A DNA stretch of 64,000 nt from Monosporascus cannonballus (Eukaryota > Ascomycota > Sordariomycetes > Xylariales): positions 1-64,000 of the forward strand of contig QJNS01000237.1 in assembly GCA_004154925.1 (NCBI GenBank), in the 5' to 3' direction. Positions 57,370 through 64,000 of this stretch are shown here, in pieces (position 1 is the stretch's first letter; every line of letters starts with the position of its first letter). Position numbers and translations under genes: made by a program. Under the pieces are notes generated by a model that worked only from the letters and a program-made list of their open reading frames with translations, was not told the DNA's origin and ran no database searches.

Positions 57370-59732
57370 ATGCCAGCGCCCGCCGTCCCAGAGTAAGTCA
57401 CCAACAGCATGTGGCTTTTCTCATAAATAGGTATGCTTGGACGGAGGAACAGAGGCTAATCGATAGCGCAGAATCACCGAGGAGGTCCTCCACGAGTCAA
57501 TTGATGCGCGAACGGAATCTTTAATATCGCTGCGCGAACTCGGCCCCCCCGACCTCGTCCATCTCTTGAAGCAGAACCTGCGCAATCCCGGCAAACAGAC
57601 CGGTGTTTATCACCATGTCACCGGCGTAGATGCCTCCTCCTCCGCTAGTCTGGCTGCCTACATAAACACCCTCACATACACCAAGGAGCATGGACAGCCT
57701 GCAGCTCACAAGATCGTCGAAGGCCTCTACTGCTGCTACAACGCCTTCTCGAGACTTGACATGCGCGTCCACGTTACCATCCCTGGAACCGTAGAGAGTT
57801 ACTGTGTGGACGAGAGGGGTGAAAAGCGCAAGGCTACCGATGATCTGTGGCTCGAAACCTACCTCTGCAGTGTCCTGCGCGCCTACTCGTATGCCGACGA
57901 TGGCAGCGGCGATACCATCCGGAAGATCATGTGCGTGAGACGATTCAACCCCGTCACTAGCACGGAGACGGAACACCGATTCCTCAGCGCCGCCGAGCAG
58001 CTATTTTTCAGAGGTCAGTATACCTAGCCCCTCATAGTTTCGCTCCGGCCCATGCGCTGACACATTCCGATGAACAGGATGGCAACTGGGCTCCGACTCC
58101 GTCGTTCAAGTCCCCAACAACGTCTCGAACCATTTGACAGCCGGCCTTCTCAAGTATTTCCACACCACCGGACGCTTTGCTTCTGCCATCAACCTTTTCG
58201 AGAAGCTACGAACCCAAAATGTCGAGGTGTCGTCGTTGCTGGCCAAAGTCTTGTTCATGGGCCAAGAGGAGGTTCGGGGTGTTCGTGTCTTGTACCAGGC
58301 CCTTAAGGACTCACCTATGGACTACGTCATGCTGGATGCCCAGGCCGAATTCCTGCTGAAGAAGGCTCAGGCCGCTCAGTCCCCTGAGCAGAGGGAGGAG
58401 AGGTTGAAAATGGCTCTGGGCTGCGCCGACCGTAGCACCATCGCCGCCCCCAGCGAATTCGGAACCTGGGCCAGACTTGCCCAGATCTACGTTGCGATGG
58501 AGGACTGGGAAAATGCCCTGACAATCCTTAACTCGTGTCCCATGTTCACATATCAAGACAAGGACGCGCCCCTCATGCCCGAGCCCAAGAATGTTTTCCT
58601 CCCAGTCCTGCCCGAGACCCGTTTGGATGAGATCGACAGTGAGCCTGAGTCGAGGTACGAGGAGCAGGTCGATCCAAGCCTATTGAACCTCCGAGCCGCG
58701 TCTTACCGTGGCACTTTCAAACAGGCTTATAACATTCTTACCGAGATGACGGCTAAAATCGGCTGGGACCAGCTTTTAAAGATCCGAAGCTCCGTATTCG
58801 TCATGGAGGATGAGTACAGAAGTGAGAGACAGGACACGACGCAGCCCGCCCATGCGCGGAATCCCAGCACTGATGGGCTCCGCGGGACGCCTGATGCCAC
58901 GGTGAATGATGACGGGTCGGACGAGGAGGATGAGTTGAAGAATGCGAACCCCAGCGATGCCCCCCCGGCTGTACCGTTGTCGCTTACCAACGGCAACGGT
59001 ACAACTGAAGAATCATCCGTCGAGAAACCTACGCATACCATCGACCCCGGCGAGGTCAAAGCAGATGGGGACACGGTATGCTCCCCTAGAATGGCCGCAA
59101 GCAAGCAGGGTGGACCCCCTTGTCATTTCCATAATCCCCCAGCGGAATTGCTCAAGTCGCCGGGAAAGTTACGCTAACACGCAATGCAGAGCGCGACGAC
59201 CGATGAGCACCTCTCACGGCTAAACAACAAGCGCCTTTGTGAGAGGTGGCTCGACAGTCTCTTTATGGTTCTCTACGAGGACCTCCGCGTATATACTATC
59301 TGGCGGACGCAGATGGCACAATATCGGGCGCAGTCGATGCAATATAAGAAGTCGGCCGAGGAATGGGAGATACTGGGTTCCCTGGCAGAACGCCTGCATC
59401 ACCACGACGAAGCCGTCGAGGCGTACCGGGCCTGTCTTGGCGCACGATTTAGCCCGAAAGCTCTTACCGGCATCCTCCGAATGTACGAGAAGCAGAAGAA
59501 CACGCGAGACACGATAGCGTCCGTCATCCGCCTGGTGACCTGGCAGTATCGTTGGTACTCGGAGTTCTCGCCCGAGCTGCTCCACACGATACGCTCGCTG
59601 ATCGAGGAAGAGGGAGCTGTCAAGGTCCGGTCGATCATCCAGGCCACGAGCCTGCCGCAGAGCGTGCTCGACCTGACCCATCATTATGCAGCGCTGTGCG
59701 CCACGTTCCGGAGTAGCGGGACCGACGGTTGA
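57370..59732 (+). CDS. BCH1: ChAPs family protein, exomer cargo adaptor (Bch1/Bud7/Chs6 type)
   Basis: Four exons: 57370-57392, 57472-58013, 58078-59075 and 59190-59732, encoding 701 aa. Introns of 79, 64 and 114 bp have donors GTAAGT, GTCAGT and GTATGC with CTAAT, CTGAC and CTAAC branches. Family text: LGPPDLVHLLKQNLRNP, VTGVDASSSASLAAYINTLT, AGLLKYFHTTGRFASAINLF (TPR-like) and KRLCERWLDSLFMVLYEDL. An acidic low-complexity stretch (about residues 435-515) precedes the last exon. ChAPs with Chs5 form exomer, which takes chitin synthase and other cargos from the trans-Golgi to the cell surface. Filamentous fungi usually have fewer paralogues than yeast, so the BCH1 symbol marks the family rather than a strict orthologue. 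Confidence 0.93.
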
Positions 59733-60219
59733 GATTGGTGTTTGAAGCCTAGGAAGGGGTGTGTCTGCCGTGATATCCCGCTCTATCCGCTTGTTGTATT
59801 CTGTATTTACGGGAGCACATCCGGGGAGCGATGCTTGCTCATTGCATTAAAATCTTGGGGCACTTTTTAGCCGCTAGTAGAGTTTAATCCATCCCAGAAG
59901 CGAATCACATGTCTGCTTGCGAGGTGGGCATAAGCGGCAGCGTTCATTACGAAGCTACACGGCGACGAACCTGCAATTGCCGTATTACGCCCAACACCAC
60001 CTGGCAGAAACACACATACTACCAGCTGCGTGGCGACGAAGAAATGGTTCTAGAGTTTGTCTTCTGGACCACGGCTCAAGGTAGTCTGCAAGAATAATTC
60101 TAGAGTCTGGTTCACCAAAGAATGGCGCGAATGATAACTTCCCCATCGTCGAATCTTCTCAAGGAATAGTGACAGACACCTATCATTCAGGGGATGACCT
60201 TCCCTGCCAGGCAGGTAGG
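59733..60219. terminator. convergent 3' flanks of ChAPs gene and serine hydrolase
   Basis: 487 bp without a recognisable gene. Confidence 0.4.
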
Positions 60220-61539
60220 TCACTTCGCAAGATTCGTCAGAAGCTCTCCGTAAACTGCCCGCTCCAGCTCGTCATACATGACCGTAGCGACAGGGTCCCC
60301 GTGCGGCAGCACCTGGACGAACATGGCGCCCGCAACGCCCGTTTCGCGGTCGATCCACCATCGTCCGTTAGTCATCCCGCTCCACATGAGACTGCCCCTC
60401 CTGCGTTTGCCCTTGACATCCTGCATGTTCAGCAGGCCGCCCAGCCCGTGGTCCAGCGCCGCGCCGCGCGGGATCTCGGGCGCGAACGCGTCGCGGGAAT
60501 AGTCCGCAATCGCCATCAGGATCCCCTGCTGCGCCGGGTTCAGCTGCGGTGTGAAGAGGAGATCCGTGGTAGAGGGGCTCAGGAGGCGGTGGGAGAGGAG
60601 TCCCTGTAAGAGTTTCGCGTAGTCAGCCAGCGTCGAGAACAGCCCCGAGCCGCCCGCCTCCATGGGGTGGTCCTCCTGGATGGGCGGATCGCCGGGCTTC
60701 AGGGTCCCATCGTTGGCATCGCGGACCTGGAAGGCCAAGGCGCGCTGCCCGTAGTCGCCGATGGAGCGCGGCCAGAAAGTCGTCGACTCCATGCCCAGGG
60801 GCTCGAAGACGTGCTCCCGCATGTACACCCCGAGCGCCTGCCCAGTTAGGATGGTCAGGAGGTGGCCCGCCCAGTCGTACGCCACGCCGTAGTACCAGCC
60901 CTCGCCCGGCGCAAACTTCAGCGGCGTCGTGATGCCCTCTAGAGTCCAGTCGGTGTACTTTGCTGTCCGGCCGGTGGATGCCGACCACTTGATCAGATCC
61001 GGGTCTGCCGTGTCGACACCGATGCCAAGGGTGTGCGATAGAAGATGGCTAGCGTGGAGTCAGTTTACACTGCCACAAAACATGCGCAGCGTACAACGTG
61101 GGCCGCCTTACCGCAATGTCACGGGTTTCGTATTTTCCTGCAAGATAGGCTTGTCATCTTTGTCGAACCCGCGCAGGATCTGCAAAGAGCCCAGCTGCGG
61201 TACTTTCGGCCGGATGTCTTCATCGAGGGCAATCAGACCGGCCTCGACTAGTTGAAGCATGCAGGTTGCCGTTACGAGCTTGGTCATCGATGCAATCCAC
61301 GACATCGATTCAACCGTATACTTGGGGGACGTGGGCTCGAAGCCCAGACGTCCTGCTGCTCCAGAATAGAGGATGCCTACTATGGTTTAGCCGAACGTCC
61401 GTAGCCCTCTCGGATGACTTCGAATAGACGAACCATTGTTATCTACCACCACAAAGCCAGCCGCCAGCAATCTATTCCTGATATCTTTCTCGCCGGGCGA
61501 CACGACGTGAGAGTTGAGGATGCGATCCAACGCATCCAT
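60220..61539 (-). CDS. LovD/EstB-like serine hydrolase (beta-lactamase fold)
   Basis: Three exons: 61539-61434, 61379-61112 and 61048-60220, encoding 400 aa. Introns of 54 and 63 bp have donors GTTCGT and GTAAGG. The first acceptor is ambiguous: CATAG at 61380 or TAGTAG three bases on, both in frame. Catalytic motif SxxK is Ser66-Met-Thr-Lys69 (WIASMTKLVTATC). The likely catalytic Tyr is Tyr178 in GWYYGVAYDWAG, the pattern of fungal LovD-type acyltransferases and EstB-type esterases. A late Gly-containing segment (GGLLNMQD and SLMWSGMTNGRWWID) forms the third active-site wall. Intracellular: no signal peptide. Substrate unknown. The neighbours are housekeeping genes, so no metabolite cluster is evident. 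Confidence 0.88.
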
Positions 61540-62440
61540 ACGGAGGGCAGCCAACTTGAGGACACAGAAGATAGATCGTTACAGGGTACCGTAGAACGCG
61601 AAACTTGCTTGCTAAGCACCAGTACAGTATAGCAAAATCGACGTCCAATTAGCACGGAATTGTCCAGTTCGACTTGTCTACGGAACCTGAAACTACGACT
61701 TCGAGTATCTTATATAGATGAACGAAGCACATCGCTATGTGCAATTGCTTGCATCTCGAGCAGGGGAAGCCCGAGCTGTGAATCAGGTCTTCAAGGAGCT
61801 GCATACGGCCGTCGCCAGTGGTTTTCTCGTCCGGGATCCATACCTATGAAGCCATCGCCTACTTTCCTTGAGGTTGTAGCCAGCTGACGAGGGAGTTCAC
61901 CAATAAAATAGGAGCTGACGCTGAGGCCCACCTCGGTCATTATGAATCATACTTGGCATGACAGCGGCTTGTTATTCAGCGCGCATATAGTGTCGTACCA
62001 ACACGATGTCAATCGCTGTTTGCGCAATCACTCGAAACTTAATCAACAGGGGAAGGGGAAAGCAAAGGGAGGATAAAGAAGAAATGAAACAATGAAAATG
62101 CCGAGGGTGCCTGGCTTCCAATAGGCTAGGTAAGAACTCGTCAATGGCATACCCGGCGCTAGGATTTCTTGATTGGTCCGTTCTTCTTGAGATACGTATG
62201 GCCCACTGCAAGGACGGGCTGATGTCATTGCAATCATTGGCCGCATTGGATGCTAGTGATGGTTGCTGCACTCCAATCTTATCAATCTCATCAGCCAGCA
62301 AAATGACATCCTCATACCTAGTTCATTCGTGTGAACTCGCCGCCCTTATTGACAATCCGACTGGGGAAATTCTAGGCGGGCGAAGATTTTGAACCTCGAC
62401 GTAACTGAGGATCGGGCCCTTCCCGATTAACGCATTGGCG
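61540..62440. promoter_or_regulatory. divergent upstream region of serine hydrolase and mitochondrial carrier
   Basis: 901 bp, no gene recognised. Short frames on both strands lack domains. Confidence 0.4.
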
Positions 62441-63508
62441 ATGAGTGGGAGCTCTCATGTGGATGTTATGCTGGTAAGTACCCACATATTATACAGCTTA
62501 TCCACGCATAATTTATTACACGGAGCTCGACGCTGACGTCCATGCTCATAGGCCGGCGCGGCCGCAGCTTTCACCGTCGACTTGATGGTCTACCCCTTGG
62601 ACACCTTGAAGACGAGGCAGCAAAGCCGGGATTTCCTCAAGACCTTCGCCGACCCGTATGCCAAGACCAAGATCCTGTCACGGGACCTTTTTAGAGGCCT
62701 GTACCAGGGGATCGGCATTGTCATCGTAGCCACGCTACCGGCAGCGGGGACGTTCTTCACCACGTACGAAGCCGCAAAGTCCTTCATCGGCAGGCATGGA
62801 TCGGCCATCTCGCTTCCACAGCCCACGGTCCACTCGGCCGCGTCCGCCGTCGCCGAATGCGCCTCCTGCTTGGTCCTGACGCCCGCCGAGGTCATCAAGC
62901 AGAACGCCCAGATGATACAGCGGCGGTCCGCGACCCCCAACGGGTCGACCTCGCTCGAGGCTCTGAGGCAGCTGGGCGGCGCCGGTGCCTGGCGCAAGCT
63001 CCTTTCGGGGTACACCGCCTTGGCTGCGAGGAATTTGCCGTTCACCGCCATACAGTTTCCCATCTTCGAGTTCCTGCGCGCAAGGATCTGGGGCCGCCGA
63101 TCATCCGCCACGCGGGGTCGGGACGCGCACGGCGACTTCGGCCAGAGGCAAGAGGAGAGTCTGCTCGAGACGGGCATCGTTACGGGGACTAGTGCGGGAT
63201 TAGCTGGTAGCTTCGCGGCCGTCGTTACGACGCCCATGGATGTCGTCAAGACAAGGATGATGCTCTTTGCCAGGGATAAGCAGGATGTCAAGCAGGGTTC
63301 CCATGACCGGGCCGGGTACAGATCGAAGAGCGGCCTGGCCATAGCTCGTGAGGTCGTCGCTGAGAGAGGTGTTGCCGGCCTCTTCCGCGGCTCTCTTATT
63401 AGGGCCGTCTGGACGGCGGTCGGTAGCGGTTTATATCTGGGCATGTACGAAGTGTCGAAAGTGTGGTTGACGAGAGGGAAACAAGCTGATGAAGATAGTT
63501 TCCTATGA
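62441..63508 (+). CDS. mitochondrial carrier family protein, SAM-carrier-like
   Basis: Two exons: 62441-62473 and 62552-63508, encoding 329 aa. The 78-bp intron has donor GTAAGT, branch GCTGACG and acceptor CATAG. Three carrier repeats are marked by YPLDTLKTR (about 25-33), TPAEVIKQ and TPMDVVKTR. Six membrane helices are expected; the protein sits in the inner mitochondrial membrane. The second repeat with AECASCLVLTPAEVIKQNAQ and the short first repeat resemble the S-adenosylmethionine carriers (Pet8/SLC25A26), but the family is large and substrate residues were not checked. A basic insertion (about residues 185-205) lies between helices 4 and 5. Confidence 0.88.
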
Positions 63509-64000
63509 TCGACCGCGAAATACCATTGCAAAGCATCCTAGAATATCTTCGTCTTCATCGATACTAGCATCAAAATTCATAGCTAGACTTGACGTGTCGG
63601 TCTCTCACACATAAACCAAAAACCGAAACCGCCGAAAGAGGTGATCGGGCATAATTCACCAGCTCACGCGTCACGCAATCAAGAGCAAGAACAGAAATAA
63701 TATGGATAATAGAGATCATAACCCAAGGCTCCGGCCACCACAGTTGTTCACAACACACCCTTCCGTAGCCTCGTAAGTCCCTCGAGCTTTGTCTAACAGC
63801 GCTCGTACGGTTAAGCATTTTGCCTGAATGGTTCGTACCGCAAGCTAGGATTCCATTTAGTTTTCTTGCTTTTTTGGGACTAGGAAAGCAAGTCGATACC
63901 TTCTGATTTTAATACCCTTTTAACACATGCCCTGACTACACTTTTACGCTTAAACTAACATACCGAATTACTTCTCCTATGGTCGATATAGAAGCACCCG
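63509..64000. other. intergenic, end of window
   Basis: 3' flank of the carrier gene; no gene seen. AT content rises toward the end. Confidence 0.4.

Overview
The window is nuclear DNA of a filamentous ascomycete, most likely a sordariomycete. Short introns (about 50-120 bp) carry CTAAC/CTGAC branch points, the proteins have recognisable Pezizomycotina versions, and repeated DNA is AT-rich and full of C-to-T/G-to-A decay typical of repeat-induced point mutation (RIP). Species cannot be told from the sequence alone.

Layout. (1) 1-3.4 kb: an AAT microsatellite, a broken WD40 fragment and an intact NLP (NPP1-type) secreted cytolysin gene. (2) 3.4-22.5 kb: a gene-free, RIP-mutated block of nested transposons: a Tc1/mariner relic inside a small inverted-repeat element; a structurally complete chromodomain Ty3/gypsy element (419-bp LTRs, 5-bp target duplication) inserted into the gag region of an older copy of its own family; a minus-strand gypsy relic; further LTR-like repeats. 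(3) 22.5-46.7 kb: ordinary gene-dense DNA. (4) 47.0-48.3 kb: a small RIP-like AT island with tandem repeats. (5) 49.2-64 kb: gene-dense DNA again.

Genes from 22.5 kb on: an unnamed 103-aa membrane protein (-), SEC26 beta-COP (-), MAGO (+), GID4/VID24 (-), TRM11 (-), RPP40 (+), YAR1-like ankyrin protein (-), TRL1 tRNA ligase (+), TRP4 (-), mitochondrial uL10m/MRPL11 (+), a Tic20/DUF4870-type membrane protein (+), a four-TM protein (+), HIR3 (-), a ChAPs/exomer cargo adaptor (+), a LovD/EstB-like serine hydrolase (-) and a mitochondrial carrier (+). I worked out exon structures from splice signals, reading frame and family similarity; no transcript data were used.

How the genes relate: 33.7-41.3 kb groups four RNA/ribosome maturation genes (tRNA m2G methylation, RNase P, Rps3 chaperone, tRNA ligation); the others serve COPI and exomer trafficking, ubiquitin-ligase substrate choice, histone-gene control, tryptophan synthesis and mitochondrial function. 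Points most worth a second look: an RG-rich in-frame extension directly behind the TRL1 stop codon, which could be reached by readthrough or by an 84-nt frame-preserving intron; a decayed antisense ORF between pol and the 3' LTR of the chromodomain element; and the 103-aa two-exon gene.
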